64,000 bases of DNA from Azoarcus sp. TTM-91 (GTDB lineage Bacteria > Pseudomonadota > Gammaproteobacteria > Burkholderiales > Rhodocyclaceae): positions 1 to 64,000 of the forward strand of contig NZ_WUEI01000015.1 of the NCBI RefSeq assembly GCF_012911025.1. The letters run 5' to 3'. Shown piece by piece: positions 11,643 through 21,834 of the stretch (the first letter of the stretch is position 1; each line of letters starts with the position of its first letter). The position numbers and the translations under genes were made by a program. The notes under the pieces are model-generated. The model worked only from the letters and a program-made list of their open reading frames with translations, was not told the DNA's origin and made no database searches.

Positions 11643-12509
11643 ATGGATCTCGTCACATTCCTGATTCAGATTCTGAACGCGCTGCAGTACGGCCTGCTGC
11701 TGTTCCTGGTGGCCAGCGGGCTGACGCTGGTGTTCGGCATCATGGGCATCATCAATCTCGCCCACGGCAGTTTCTACATGGTGGGGGCCTACATGGCCTT
11801 CGTCCTCACCGGCATGACCGGCAACCTGATGCTGACCATCGCCCTCGGCATCCCGCTGGCCTTCGCCTTCGGTGCGCTGCTGGAGTGGCTGCTGTTCGCC
11901 CACCTCTACAAGCGCGATCACCTGGAGCAGGTGCTGCTCACCTACGGCCTCATCCTCATCTTCGAGGAGCTGCGCAGCCTGGCGGTGGGCGACGACGTAC
12001 ACGGCGTGGCGGTGCCGGCGCTGTTCTCCGCCTCCATTCCGCTGTCGGACACGCTGAGCTACCCGGTGTACCGCATCGTCATCTCGGTGGTCTGCCTGCT
12101 GCTGGCCGGCGGCCTGTGGTGGCTGATGAAGCGTACCCGGCTGGGCATGATGATCCGCGCCGGCAGCCACGACCGCGACATGGTCCAGTCGCTCGGCATC
12201 GACATCAACCTGCTCTACCGCACGGTGTTCGCCCTCGGCGTGGCGCTGGCCGCACTGGCCGGCATGCTGGCGGCGCCGATTTCCTCGGTCTACCCGGGCA
12301 TGGGCGGCAGCGTGCTGATCATTTCCTTCGTCATTGTCGTCATCGGCGGCATCGGGTCGGTGTGGGGCGCCCTGGTGGCGGCCCTGCTGATCGGCTTCGC
12401 CGACACCTTCGGCAAGGTGCTGCTGCCCGAGTTCGCCGGGCTGGCGGTGTATCTGGTCATGGCGGCGGTGCTGCTGTGGCGGCCCGAAGGCATCTTCAAG
12501 AAGGGGTAA
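11643..12509 (+). CDS. ABC transporter permease, LivH type
   Basis: 288 aa inner-membrane permease with about eight hydrophobic helices. It carries the family's N-terminal region GLTLVFGIMGIINLAHGSFYM and C-terminal IVVIGGIGSVWGALVAALLIG. It is the first membrane subunit of the aromatic-acid ABC importer, 87 bp after the binding protein and 6 bp before the second permease, so the two are translationally close. Full length, no defects visible. The substrate is assigned only from its place among benzoate genes. Confidence 0.88.
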   Translation: MDLVTFLIQILNALQYGLLLFLVASGLTLVFGIMGIINLAHGSFYMVGAYMAFVLTGMTGNLMLTIALGIPLAFAFGALLEWLLFAHLYKRDHLEQVLLTYGLILIFEELRSLAVGDDVHGVAVPALFSASIPLSDTLSYPVYRIVISVVCLLLAGGLWWLMKRTRLGMMIRAGSHDRDMVQSLGIDINLLYRTVFALGVALAALAGMLAAPISSVYPGMGGSVLIISFVIVVIGGIGSVWGALVAALLIGFADTFGKVLLPEFAGLAVYLVMAAVLLWRPEGIFKKG

Positions 12510-12515
12510 GGGCGC

Positions 12516-13578
12516 ATGGACTCCCGTATCGCACTCGTTCTCAAGCTGGTGGCGCTGGCCGGCCTGCTTGCCTTCCCGGTCTTCGGCTCGCCGTTCTACG
12601 TCGAGATGCTGGCCAAGATCCTGGTGTTGGCGATCTTCGCCATGAGCCTGGATCTGCTGGTGGGCTTCACCGGGCTGGTCAGCCTCGGCCATGCCGCCTT
12701 CTTCGGCGTTGCCGCCTACGCGGTGGCGCTGCTCACGCCCAAGTACGACCCGGCCAGCCTGTGGCTGGCGCTGCCGCTGTCGGTGCTGGGGGCGGCGGCG
12801 GCGGCTTTCGTCATCGGCCTGTTCGTGCTTCGCAGCAAGGGCATCTACTTCATCATGGTGACGCTGGCCTTCGCCCAGATGGCCTACTACGTGTTCCACG
12901 ACACCGCGCTGGGCGGCGGGTCGGACGGCATCTACCTCAACTTCAAGCCGGACGCGAGCATCGCCGGCTGGGCGCCGTTCAGCCTGGATGAACCGATGCA
13001 TCTGTACTACTTCATCGTGTTTGCGATGGTGGCGGTGTTCGTGTTCCTCACCCTGGTGCTGCGCTCGCCCTTCGGCAAGGTGCTGGTGGGCATACGCAGC
13101 AACGAGCACCGCATGCAGTCGCTGGGCTACGCCACCTTCCGCTACAAGCTGGCGGCCTTCACCCTGTCCGGCGCGCTGGCCGGGGTGGCGGGCTTCCTCT
13201 ACGCGGTGCTGTTCGGCTTCGTCACCCCGGAGTACCTGTCCTGGCACCAGTCCGGCAATGTGCTGATGATGGTGATCCTGGGCGGCATGGGGAACCTGGC
13301 CGGCGCGGTGATAGGCGCGTTCGCCTTCGTCGGCCTGCAGGAGTTCTTCGCCGGCATGACCAAGCACTGGCAACTGCTCATGGGGGGCGTGATCGTGCTG
13401 GCGGTGCTGTTCCTGCCGGGCGGCCTCGCCGCGCTGCCGCGCCGCATCGCGGCTGCCCGCGAGGCCCGGCGCGCCGCGCTGCCGCCGGATGCGCCGCCGC
13501 CGGCGGCAAGAAAGGCGGCCGCGCCCGCCACGCCGCCGGCCCCGCCGATGATCGGCAAGATGAAGCAGGGGGTGAATC

Positions 13579-13586
<8 letters not shown>
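12516..13586 (+). CDS. ABC transporter permease, LivM type
   Basis: 356 aa inner-membrane permease with the LivM signature LDLLVGFTGLVSLGHAAFFGV near the N-terminus and VILGGMGNLAGAVIGAF in the second half. About the last 45 residues form a hydrophilic tail rich in Ala and Pro that is longer than in typical LivM proteins; its role is unknown. The stop overlaps the start of the ATPase gene by 8 bp, indicating coupled translation. It is the second membrane subunit of the importer. Confidence 0.88.
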
Positions 13587-14326
<740 letters not shown>

Positions 14327-14334
<8 letters not shown>

Positions 14335-15079
14335 AACCGCCAGCCGCAACGCTGTGAGCTCCAGCGCTGCCGAAACCCTGCTGGAAGCCCGCGGCCTGCA
14401 CACCTACTACGGCTCCAGCCACATCCTGCACGGCGTGGATTTCCGCATCGGCAAGGGCGAGACCCTGGGCCTGATGGGCCGCAACGGCATGGGCAAGACC
14501 ACACTGATCCGCAGCATGCTCGGGCTGGTGAAGCCGCGCGGCGGCGAGGTGAGGGTGCGCGGCCACGCGATGACCGGCGGCCCCACCCACCGCATCGCTC
14601 GCCGCGGCGTCGCCTACGTGCCGGAAGGCCGCGGCATCTTCCCCAACCTGTCGGTGCGGGAGAACCTGCTGATGGCGGCGCGTCCCGGTGTGGATGGCCA
14701 GTGCAACTGGGACTACGACCGGGTGATGCACACCTTCCCGCGCCTGGCCGAGCGCATCGGCCACGGCGGCGGCCAGCTCTCCGGCGGCGAGCAGCAGATG
14801 CTCACCATAGGCCGGGCGCTGATGACCAACCCGGACCTGCTGATCCTGGATGAAGCCACCGAGGGCCTGGCGCCGCTGATCGTGCGCGAGATCTGGCGGG
14901 TGATCCGCGAGATCCGTGACAGCGGCATCGCCACCGTGATCGTGGACAAGAACCACGCCGCGGTGACCTCGGTGACCGACCGTTCGATGATTCTGGTCAA
15001 GGGCCAGGTGGTGTTCGACGGCGCCAGCGAAGCGGTGCGGAATAATCCGGAGCTGATCCAGCGACATCTTGGAGTGTGA
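14327..15079 (+). CDS. ABC transporter ATP-binding protein, LivF type
   Basis: 250 aa cytoplasmic ATPase. Walker A is GRNGMGKTT, the signature is LSGGEQQML, and Walker B is LLILDEATEGLAP. These agree with the LivF family (high-affinity branched-chain amino acid type, second ATPase). The N-terminus has about 17 extra residues before the core (LLEARGLHTYYG). It overlaps the LivG-type gene by 8 bp and ends just before the alpha/beta hydrolase. It is the last of the five transporter genes. Confidence 0.9.
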
Positions 15080-15080
15080 C

Positions 15081-15854
15081 GTGAAGAGCATCCGCATCAA
15101 CGGCATCCCCATCGAATACGTCCGCCTGCCTTCGGCCCACCCGCGCGAGGATGCGCCGGCCATCGTCTTCCTGCACGAAGGCCTGGGTTCGGTGGCGATG
15201 TGGCGCGATTTCCCGCAGAAGGTGGCCGACGCCACCGGCTGCGAGGCGGTGGTCTATTCCCGCGCCGGCTACGGCGGCTCCGGCCCGGCGGCGCTGCCGC
15301 GGGCGGTGAGCTACATGCACGACGAGGGGCTGGCGGTGTTGCCGGCCTTCCTCTCCGCGCTGGAGCTGGAGCGGCCGGTGCTGTTCGGCCATTCGGACGG
15401 CGGCTCCATCGCCCTGATCTGCGCCGGCGGCACCGACACGCCGCTGGCCGGGGTGATCGCGATGGCGCCGCATGTGATGGTGGAAGACATCTCGGTGAGC
15501 AGCATCGCCCAGGCGAAGATCGCCTACACCAGCACCGATCTGCCGGCGCGGCTCGGCAAGTACCACGCCGATGTGGATGCCGCCTTCTGGGGCTGGAACG
15601 ACATCTGGCTGCACCCGGATTTCCGCGCCTGGAACATCGAGGAATACCTGCCGCGCATCGAATGCCCGGTGCTGGCGCTGCAGGGCGAGGACGACGAGTA
15701 CGGCACCATGGCGCAGATCGAACGCATCGGCGCTGGCGCCCGCGATGTCGAGCTGGTGAAGCTGGCCGACTGCCGCCACTCGCCGCACAAGGACCAGCCG
15801 GAGGCGGTGATCGCCGCCGTCTCCGCCTTCCTCGAACGCACGGTGGAGGCCTGA
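15081..15854 (+). CDS. Alpha/beta hydrolase of the box cluster
   Basis: 257 aa hydrolase. The nucleophile elbow GHSDGGS (about residues 100-106) and the oxyanion region FLHEGLGS place it in the alpha/beta hydrolase fold, and RHSPHKDQP near the end supplies the likely catalytic His. GTG 15081 is chosen because GGAG (15071-15074) lies six bases before it; an in-frame TTG at 15069 sits on top of that site. Similar genes in box clusters are annotated as lactone hydrolases, which might rescue a lactone formed spontaneously from the dihydrodiol or semialdehyde. That role is a hypothesis. Confidence 0.8.
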   Translation: MKSIRINGIPIEYVRLPSAHPREDAPAIVFLHEGLGSVAMWRDFPQKVADATGCEAVVYSRAGYGGSGPAALPRAVSYMHDEGLAVLPAFLSALELERPVLFGHSDGGSIALICAGGTDTPLAGVIAMAPHVMVEDISVSSIAQAKIAYTSTDLPARLGKYHADVDAAFWGWNDIWLHPDFRAWNIEEYLPRIECPVLALQGEDDEYGTMAQIERIGAGARDVELVKLADCRHSPHKDQPEAVIAAVSAFLERTVEA

Positions 15855-15857
15855 GCC

Positions 15858-16298
15858 ATGGGCAAGATCTTCGAACGCAACAAGCGTGTCCGCTTCGCCC
15901 ACTGCGATCCGGCCGGCATCGTCTTCTACCCGCGCTACGTCGAGCTGTTCAACGAGGTGGTGGAAGACTGGTTCGCCGATGCACTGGGCGTCGGCTTCCA
16001 GGACCTGCACGAGGTGCGCCGCCTCGGCATCCCGACGGTGAAGCTGGATGTGGAGTACCTCGCCCCCTCGCGCTACGGCGACGTGCTGACCTTCCGCCTG
16101 CAGGTGGCGCGCATCGGCAACGCCTCGGTGGAAGTGGAGATCGCCGCCGGCGCCGGCGACAAGGACAGGGTGCGCGCCCGCCTCAAGTTCGTGCTCGCCG
16201 ACATGGACCAGTTGAAGGGCGTGCCGATCGACGAATTTTGGCGGCCGAAGTTTGCCGCCTACCTGAAGCCGGGCGGGGAAGACCTGGCGGCGCGCTGA
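15858..16298 (+). CDS. Acyl-CoA thioesterase, 4-hydroxybenzoyl-CoA thioesterase (hotdog) family
   Basis: 146 aa single hotdog-fold protein. The N-terminal motif HCDPAGIVFYPRY (about residues 15-27) with its catalytic-type Asp and following FNEVVEDWF helix is typical of the 4HBT/YbgC class. It starts 4 bp after the hydrolase stop and uses a GGAGG upstream. In this operon it could hydrolyse benzoyl-CoA or dead-end CoA esters to free trapped CoA. Substrate is inferred, not shown by sequence. Confidence 0.85.
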   Translation: MGKIFERNKRVRFAHCDPAGIVFYPRYVELFNEVVEDWFADALGVGFQDLHEVRRLGIPTVKLDVEYLAPSRYGDVLTFRLQVARIGNASVEVEIAAGAGDKDRVRARLKFVLADMDQLKGVPIDEFWRPKFAAYLKPGGEDLAAR

Positions 16299-16350
16299 GC
16301 GCGGCCGCCGTTCTCCGCCCACCCCGGCGTATCGCAAAAGGAAACGCAGC

Positions 16351-17154
16351 ATGGACTACAGCCGCTACACCGGCCTGCAGGTGGTGAAGCACGACAAGGG
16401 CATCGCCGAAGTCATCATGGGCCGCGACGGCAAGCTGCCGGCTGCCGACCACGCCGGCCACGGCGAGCTGGCCGACATCTGGCGCGACATCGACCGCGAC
16501 CCGGACATCTCGGTGGTCATCGTCCGCGGCCAGGCCAAGGGCTTCTCCGCCGGCGGCACGCTGGAGCTGGTGGCCGACATGGTGGACAGCTTCGAGCACC
16601 GCGCCCGGGTGTGGAAGGAGGCGCGGGAGATCGTGTACAACATGATCAACTGCTCCAAGATCATCGTCTCCGCCATCAACGGCCCGGCGGTGGGCGGCGG
16701 CCTGGCGGTGGCGCTGCTGGCGGACATCTCCATCGCGGCGAAGAACGCCCGCCTGATCGACGGTCACACCCGGCTGGGCGTAGCCGCCGGCGACCACGCC
16801 GCCATCATCTGGCCGCTGCTGTGCGGCATGGCGCGCGCCAAGCTGCACCTGCTGCTGTCGGACGAAGTCAGCGGCGAAGAGGCGGAGCGCATCGGCCTGG
16901 TGTCCATGGCGGTGGAGGCGGACGCGCTGATGGACAGCGCCTTCGACATCGCCGCAAAACTCGCCGCCGGCCCGCAGAGCGCGCTGCGCTGGACCAAGCA
17001 CAGCCTGAACAACTGGCTGCGCCAGGCCGGCCCCCTCTTCGACAACTCGGTGGCGCTGGAAATGCTCGGCTTCACCGGCCCGGAAGTGCGCGAAGGGCTG
17101 GCGGCGGTGCGCGAGCGGCGCACGCCCGCCTTCCCGCCCGGCGCGCCGTTCTGA
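16351..17154 (+). CDS. Enoyl-CoA hydratase/isomerase family protein lacking canonical catalytic glutamates
   Basis: 267 aa crotonase-fold protein with the oxyanion-hole elements FSAGGTLEL (about 65-73) and [17 protein letters not shown] (about 110-126). Aligned by eye with mitochondrial-type hydratase, the two catalytic Glu positions are Ala119 and His139, so ordinary hydration chemistry is doubtful; Asp148 in VAAGDH is a candidate acid/base. It could be the isomerase or an unusual hydratase acting on 3,4-didehydroadipyl-CoA, the step the pathway needs here. RBS AAGGA precedes ATG 16351. The family is certain; the reaction is not. Confidence 0.82.
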   Translation: MDYSRYTGLQVVKHDKGIAEVIMGRDGKLPAADHAGHGELADIWRDIDRDPDISVVIVRGQAKGFSAGGTLELVADMVDSFEHRARVWKEAREIVYNMINCSKIIVSAINGPAVGGGLAVALLADISIAAKNARLIDGHTRLGVAAGDHAAIIWPLLCGMARAKLHLLLSDEVSGEEAERIGLVSMAVEADALMDSAFDIAAKLAAGPQSALRWTKHSLNNWLRQAGPLFDNSVALEMLGFTGPEVREGLAAVRERRTPAFPPGAPF

Positions 17155-17167
17155 GGGCGCAGCGGCC

Positions 17168-18151
17168 ATGCGCGCGCTGATCTGCGACCGCAACGAGGGC
17201 ATCGCCGCCCTGCGGCTGGGCGAGCTGCCCGATCCGCAGCCGGCCGCCGGCGAGCTGGTGCTGCGGGTGCTTGCCGCCGGCGTGAATTTCTACGACACCC
17301 TGATCGTGCAGGGTAAGTACCAGATCAAGCCGCCGCTGCCCTTCGCCCCCGGCGGCGAGGTGGCCGGCACGGTGGTGGCGGTGGGCGAGGGCGTGGCCGG
17401 CTTCCAGGTCGGCGACCGCGTCTGCGCCTTCACCTCCCACGGTGGCGACGCCGAGCTGTGCCGCGCCCGCGCCAGCCAGACCTGGCGGCTGCCGCAGGAG
17501 GTGGATTTCGACTGCGCCGCCGCCGGGCTGGTGGCCTACGGCACCGCCTGGTTCGCGCTGCATGACCGTGGCCGCCTGGCCGCCGGCGAAACCGTGCTGG
17601 TGCTGGGCGCGGCCGGCGGCGTCGGCCTGGCGGCGGTGCAGATCGCCCATGCCGCCGGCGCGCGGGTGATCGCCGCCGCCAGTTCGCCTGAACGGCTGGC
17701 GCTGTGCCGCGAGGCCGGCGCCGATGTCGGCATCGACTACAGCCGGCAGGATCTGAAGGAAGCGGTGAAGGAGGTGACCGCCGGCCGGGGCGCGGATGTG
17801 GTGATGGACGTCGTCGGCGGCGCCTTCACCGAGAGTGCCTTGCGCGCCACAGCCTGGCGCGGCCGTGTGCTGGTGATCGGCTTCGCCGCCGGGGAGATTC
17901 CCCGCCTGCCGGCCAACTTGCTGCTGCTCAAGGGCTGCGAGGCCAGCGGCGTGTTCTGGGATGAATTGCTGCGGCGCGAGCCGGCGCGGGCGGCGGAGCA
18001 GGTCGGCCGGGTGCTGGCCGGCTTCGCCGACGGCAGCCTGCGGCCGCGGATCAGCACCCGCTACCCCTTGTCGCGCGGCGCCGAAGCGTTGCAGATGCTG
18101 GCCGGGCGCAAGGCGCCGGGCAAGCTGTTGATCGCGCCCGCAGAGGCGTGA
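17168..18151 (+). CDS. NADPH:quinone oxidoreductase-like zinc-independent MDR protein
   Basis: 327 aa member of the quinone oxidoreductase branch of the medium-chain dehydrogenase/reductase superfamily. A GroES-like N-terminal half ([24 protein letters not shown]) is followed by a Rossmann domain with [18 protein letters not shown] (about residues 142-159). The zinc-binding cysteines of alcohol dehydrogenases are absent. It starts 13 bp after the crotonase gene. In box clusters such proteins have no assigned step; reduction of an unsaturated CoA or quinone intermediate is possible. Confidence 0.85.
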   Translation: MRALICDRNEGIAALRLGELPDPQPAAGELVLRVLAAGVNFYDTLIVQGKYQIKPPLPFAPGGEVAGTVVAVGEGVAGFQVGDRVCAFTSHGGDAELCRARASQTWRLPQEVDFDCAAAGLVAYGTAWFALHDRGRLAAGETVLVLGAAGGVGLAAVQIAHAAGARVIAAASSPERLALCREAGADVGIDYSRQDLKEAVKEVTAGRGADVVMDVVGGAFTESALRATAWRGRVLVIGFAAGEIPRLPANLLLLKGCEASGVFWDELLRREPARAAEQVGRVLAGFADGSLRPRISTRYPLSRGAEALQMLAGRKAPGKLLIAPAEA

Positions 18152-18228
18152 CCGGGGCGGAGCGGACCCGGTTTTTCACCCGCTCGCCTGTTTTTCCAAC
18201 CCCGAATCGAGACAAAAGGATAACGATC

Positions 18229-18393
18229 ATGGCCAAATACCAATGTGGCGCCTGCTTCTTTCCCTACGACGAGGAGCAGGGACTGCCCGAAGACGGCATC
18301 CCGGCGGGTACGCCTTGGGAAGCCGTGCCTGAGGATTGGGTGTGCCCGGATTGCGGCAACCCCAAGAGCAGCTTCATCGGTCTGGACGACTGA
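18229..18393 (+). CDS. Rubredoxin
   Basis: 54 aa iron protein with one Fe(Cys)4 site formed by C6/C9 and C39/C42; the [21 protein letters not shown] stretch is typical. The first knuckle is CGAC followed by FFPY rather than the usual CGY. ATG 18229 is taken as start because it gives the standard rubredoxin N-terminus; an upstream in-frame start would add 27 unrelated residues. It sits 77 bp after the MDR gene in the box operon and could carry electrons to BoxA/BoxB or to an oxygen-detoxifying enzyme. That link is inference. Confidence 0.92.
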   Translation: MAKYQCGACFFPYDEEQGLPEDGIPAGTPWEAVPEDWVCPDCGNPKSSFIGLDD

Positions 18394-18483
18394 CCTGAAG
18401 CGCCCCACGCCATTGCGTGCGCCGCCCTGGAAGGGCGGTGTGCCGGCGGCGGTGCGGCGCGTACTAGTGGAGAAGAAATACAA

Positions 18484-20019
18484 ATGGCAGCACTGAATCC
18501 CCAAACGAGCGTTCTGGTGATTGGTGCCGGTGCGATGGGCGCGGGTATCGCGCACGTTGCGGCGGCCGCCGGCCACCCGGTGTACCTCTACGACACCCGG
18601 GCGGAGGCGATAGAGCGCGGCATCGCCGGCATCGGCAAGGACCTCGCCTTCCTCGTTTCCAAGGGCAAGATGGACGAGGCCGAACGCGCGGCGGTGCTGG
18701 GCCGGGTGACGGCGGTGACCGACCTCGCCCAGGCGGCGGACGCCGGCCTCGCCATCGAAGCCATCGTCGAGAACCTCGAGGTGAAGCAGTCGCTGTTCAA
18801 GCAGCTGGAAGCCCTGCTGCCGGCCGACGCCATCCTGGCGAGCAACACCTCCTCGCTGTCCATCACCGCCATGGCCGCCGCGCTGGCGCGGCCGGAACGG
18901 CTGGGGGGCCTGCACTTCTTCAACCCGGCGCCGCGCATGAAGCTGGTCGAGATCGTCTCCGGCCTCGCCACCGATCCCGCCATCGCCGAAACCCTGTACG
19001 CCACCGCCAAGGCCTGGGGCAAGGTGCCGGTGCATGCGAAGTCCACCCCGGGCTTCATCGTGAACCGCGTTGCCCGCCCGTTCTACTCCGAGGCGCTGCG
19101 GGTGCTGGCCGAGCGCGCCGCCGAGCCGGCGACGGTGGATGCCGCGCTGCGCGAGGGCTGCAATTTCCCGATGGGCCCGTTCGAGCTGATGGACCTGATC
19201 GGCCACGATGTGAACTTCGCGGTCACCAACTCGGTGTTCGACGCCTACTTCGGCGACCGCCGCTTCGCCCCCAGCCTGATCCAGCAGGAACTCGTCGCCG
19301 CCGGCCGCCTGGGCCGCAAGAGCGGCCGGGGTTTCTACAACTACGCCGAAGGCGCGGCCAAGCCGCAGGCACAGCAGGAAGAGTTGCACACCGCCGATCT
19401 GCCGGTGACCGCGGTGGGCGACCTCGGTGCTGCCGCCACGTTGATCGGCCGCCTGGAAAGCGCCGGCGTGGAAGTGCGCCGCGAATCCGGCGACGCCGGC
19501 GTGCAGGGCTGGCTGGAAATCGGCTCCGCCCGGCTGGCGCTGTCCGACGGCCGTACCGCCTCCCGCCGCGCCGCCGAGGAAGGCATCGCCAACCTGGTGC
19601 TGTTCGACCTCTGCCTGGACTACGCCACCACGCCGCGCCTGCTGCTGAGCCGCTCCGACGACTGCGGCCACGGTGCCTGGGGCGCGGTGGTGGGCACGCT
19701 GCAGCGTGCCGGCATCGTGGTGAGCCGCATCGACGACATCGCCGGCATGGTGGCGCTGCGCACGGTGGCCATGCTCGCCAACGAGGGTTCGGACGCGGTG
19801 CTGCAGGGCATAGGCAACGCCGCCGACATCGATACCGCGATGCGCTTCGGCACCAATTACCCGAAGGGGCCGCTGTCCTGGGCCGACCAACTGGGCCTGG
19901 GCTTCGTCGCCCGCGTGCTGTTGAACCTGCGCGAGCACTACGGCGAGGAGCGCTACCGGGTGTCGCCGCTGCTGCAGCGCCTGGCGCTGCGCAGCCAGGG
20001 CCAGTTCCACGAGGGCTGA
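18484..20019 (+). CDS. 3-hydroxyacyl-CoA dehydrogenase (probable 3-hydroxyadipyl-CoA dehydrogenase, PaaH-like)
   Basis: 511 aa NAD-dependent enzyme. The N-terminal Rossmann motif GAGAMGAGIA (about 12-21), the SNTSSLSI loop and the HFFNPAPRMKLVE region with the catalytic His are all present. Two 3HCDH C-terminal domains follow (about 185-285 and 405-500), the long form seen in PaaH/PaaC-type enzymes. It would oxidise 3-hydroxyadipyl-CoA to 3-oxoadipyl-CoA, feeding the thiolase at the left edge of the window. It is the last plus-strand gene before a 13-bp inverted repeat (20073-20132). Confidence 0.9.
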   Translation: MAALNPQTSVLVIGAGAMGAGIAHVAAAAGHPVYLYDTRAEAIERGIAGIGKDLAFLVSKGKMDEAERAAVLGRVTAVTDLAQAADAGLAIEAIVENLEVKQSLFKQLEALLPADAILASNTSSLSITAMAAALARPERLGGLHFFNPAPRMKLVEIVSGLATDPAIAETLYATAKAWGKVPVHAKSTPGFIVNRVARPFYSEALRVLAERAAEPATVDAALREGCNFPMGPFELMDLIGHDVNFAVTNSVFDAYFGDRRFAPSLIQQELVAAGRLGRKSGRGFYNYAEGAAKPQAQQEELHTADLPVTAVGDLGAAATLIGRLESAGVEVRRESGDAGVQGWLEIGSARLALSDGRTASRRAAEEGIANLVLFDLCLDYATTPRLLLSRSDDCGHGAWGAVVGTLQRAGIVVSRIDDIAGMVALRTVAMLANEGSDAVLQGIGNAADIDTAMRFGTNYPKGPLSWADQLGLGFVARVLLNLREHYGEERYRVSPLLQRLALRSQGQFHEG

Positions 20020-20072
20020 ACCGGGTTGAACCTTGCTCCGCTCCACGGTTGCCGGCGGGGGCGAGGTGAAGT

Positions 20073-20132
20073 GAAACGGGCCGCACCGCGTTGTTCCCTT
20101 CTTCCGACGGGGCGCGCGCTGCGGCCCGTTTC
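20073..20132 (+). terminator. Inverted repeat after the box plus-strand operon
   Basis: The arms are 13 bp and perfect (20073-20085 and 20120-20132), and GC-rich inner bases can extend the stem. The arm ends in GTTTC but no long T-run follows, so termination strength is uncertain. Its place 53 bp after the last operon gene suggests a transcript end. Confidence 0.4.
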
Positions 20133-20248
20133 CAATGGCACTCTGGCTTGCGGGTGGCGGCTGTCGGGCGTGGGGGGTTGGAGCGCCAGGGGCTGGCCCG
20201 GCATGGGCCGCAGCGCCTATGAGTCGGCCTCCGTGATGGGCCTGCCTG

Positions 20249-20293
20249 CAAGGGGCTGACCCGCAACGGGCCGACCCTCAACGGGCCGACCCT
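20249..20293 (+). repeat. Three 15-bp tandem repeats upstream of manC
   Basis: CAACGGGCCGACCCT occurs exactly at 20264-20278 and 20279-20293. A degenerate copy with three changes sits at 20249-20263. The array ends about 68 bp before the manC start. Confidence 0.7.
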
Positions 20294-20360
20294 TTCGCGT
20301 ATGCTGATGCCCTTGGCCGGCGCGCTGCCGGCGCTGGTCCAACTCTTGGCGAATTCCGAC

Positions 20361-21803
20361 ATGAAGCTCCAACCCGTCATCCTTTCCGGCGGCTCCGGCA
20401 CCCGCCTGTGGCCCTTGTCCCGCGAACGCTATCCCAAGCAGCTGCTGGCCCTGTCCGGCGACGACACCATGCTGCAGGCCACCGCCCGGCGGCTGGAAGG
20501 CTTCGGAGGCCGGGCGCCGGTGGCCGCCGCCCCCATCGTCGTCTGCAACGAGGAGTACCGCTTCATCACCGCGGAGCAGTTGCAACTGTGTGGCCATGCG
20601 ACCGACCGGGTGGTGCTGGAGCCGGTCGGCCGTAACACCGCGCCGGCGCTGACGCTGGCGGCGCTGGTGGCCGAAAGCGCGGGCGAGGATGCGCTGCTGC
20701 TGGTGATGCCGGCGGACCATGTGATCCGCGACCGCGCTGCCTTCCACCGGGCCATCGATATCGGCCTGGCGGCTGCGGTGGAGGGCGCCATGGTCACCTT
20801 CGGCATCGTGCCCGACCGGCCGGAAACCGGTTACGGCTATATCCGCCCCGGCGCGGCGGTGGGCGAGGGCGCATTGGCGGTGGAGGCCTTCGTCGAGAAG
20901 CCGGACGCGGACACCGCCGCCCGCTACATCGCCGAAGGTTATCTGTGGAACAGCGGCCTCTTCCTGCTGCGCGCCAGCGTGTGGCTGAAAGCCATCGCCC
21001 ATTTCGCGCCGGAGATGGCGGCCGCCTGCCGCAGCGCCTACGAGGCGGCGAAGCAGGACAGCGACTTCGTCCGTGTCGGTCGCGATGCCTTCGCGGTCTG
21101 CCCGTCGGATTCCATCGACTATGCGGTGATGGAGAAGCTCGCCGGCGCGCCGGAGCTGGGCGTTCCGCCGCGGGTCGTGCCGCTGGAGGCGGGCTGGTCC
21201 GACGTTGGCGCGTGGGATGCGCTGTGGACCCTGGCCGAGCGCGATGGCGACGGCAACGCGGTGCGCGGCGACGTGCTGCTGGAGGACACCCGCGACAGCC
21301 TGGTCCATGCTTCCGACCGCATGGTGACCTGCCTGGGCGTGGACGGTCTGGTGGTGGTGGAAACGCCGGACGCGGTGCTGGTCGCCCGCCGCGACCGCAC
21401 CCAGGACGTGAAGAAGCTGGTGGCGCGGCTGAAGGCCAATGCCCGGCCGCAGGCGGACATGCACCGCAAGGTCCATCGCCCCTGGGGCTTCTACGACTCC
21501 ATTGATGCCGGCGACCGCTTTCAGGTGAAGCGCATCGTGGTCAAGCCTGGCGCCCAGCTGAGCCTGCAAATGCACCACCACCGCGCCGAGCACTGGATCG
21601 TCGTGCGTGGCACCGCCCGCGTCACCCGCGGCGAGGAGAGTTTCCTGCTGGCGGAGAACCAGTCCACCTACATTCCGCTGGGCACCACCCACCGGCTGGA
21701 GAACCCGGGCAAGGTGCCGTTGGAGATGATAGAGGTGCAGTCCGGCTCCTACCTGGGCGAGGACGACATCGTGCGCTTCGAGGACACCTACGGCCGGGGT
21801 TGA
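20361..21803 (+). CDS. manC: Mannose-1-phosphate guanylyltransferase / mannose-6-phosphate isomerase, type II
   Basis: 480 aa bifunctional-type enzyme supplying GDP-mannose for exopolysaccharide or O-antigen. The N-terminal nucleotidyltransferase has GGSGTRLWPLSRERYPKQ (about 9-26), VMPADHVI and FVEKPD. The C-terminal cupin isomerase domain has the metal-site motif MHHHRAEHW (about residue 394 on) and STYIPLGTTHRLENP. ATG 20361 is used since the usual MKLQPVILSGG N-terminus begins there; the open frame extends 20 codons further upstream. No polysaccharide genes adjoin it, and a decayed insertion sequence follows. Confidence 0.93.
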   Translation: MKLQPVILSGGSGTRLWPLSRERYPKQLLALSGDDTMLQATARRLEGFGGRAPVAAAPIVVCNEEYRFITAEQLQLCGHATDRVVLEPVGRNTAPALTLAALVAESAGEDALLLVMPADHVIRDRAAFHRAIDIGLAAAVEGAMVTFGIVPDRPETGYGYIRPGAAVGEGALAVEAFVEKPDADTAARYIAEGYLWNSGLFLLRASVWLKAIAHFAPEMAAACRSAYEAAKQDSDFVRVGRDAFAVCPSDSIDYAVMEKLAGAPELGVPPRVVPLEAGWSDVGAWDALWTLAERDGDGNAVRGDVLLEDTRDSLVHASDRMVTCLGVDGLVVVETPDAVLVARRDRTQDVKKLVARLKANARPQADMHRKVHRPWGFYDSIDAGDRFQVKRIVVKPGAQLSLQMHHHRAEHWIVVRGTARVTRGEESFLLAENQSTYIPLGTTHRLENPGKVPLEMIEVQSGSYLGEDDIVRFEDTYGRG

Positions 21804-21834
21804 TTCCGGTACAGGGGAGCACCACGGGAAGCAT

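Larger units (their letters stand above)
20020..20360. other. Intergenic region between the box operon and manC
   Basis: This 341-bp gap holds a 13-bp perfect inverted repeat, GAAACGGGCCGCA (20073-20085) with its complement (20120-20132) around a 34-base loop, a likely end-of-operon hairpin. A 15-bp tandem repeat lies at 20249-20293. An open frame runs into manC from 20301 but lacks a convincing start signal. I see no other gene or RNA here. Confidence 0.5.

Noticed and set aside
18148..18228. N-terminal extension of the rubredoxin from an upstream start
   Set aside because: The added residues have no rubredoxin similarity and the internal ATG at 18229 gives the normal length.
20249..20293. 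Tandem repeats as a CRISPR array
   Set aside because: The units are 15 bp, directly adjacent with no spacers, and there are no cas genes nearby.
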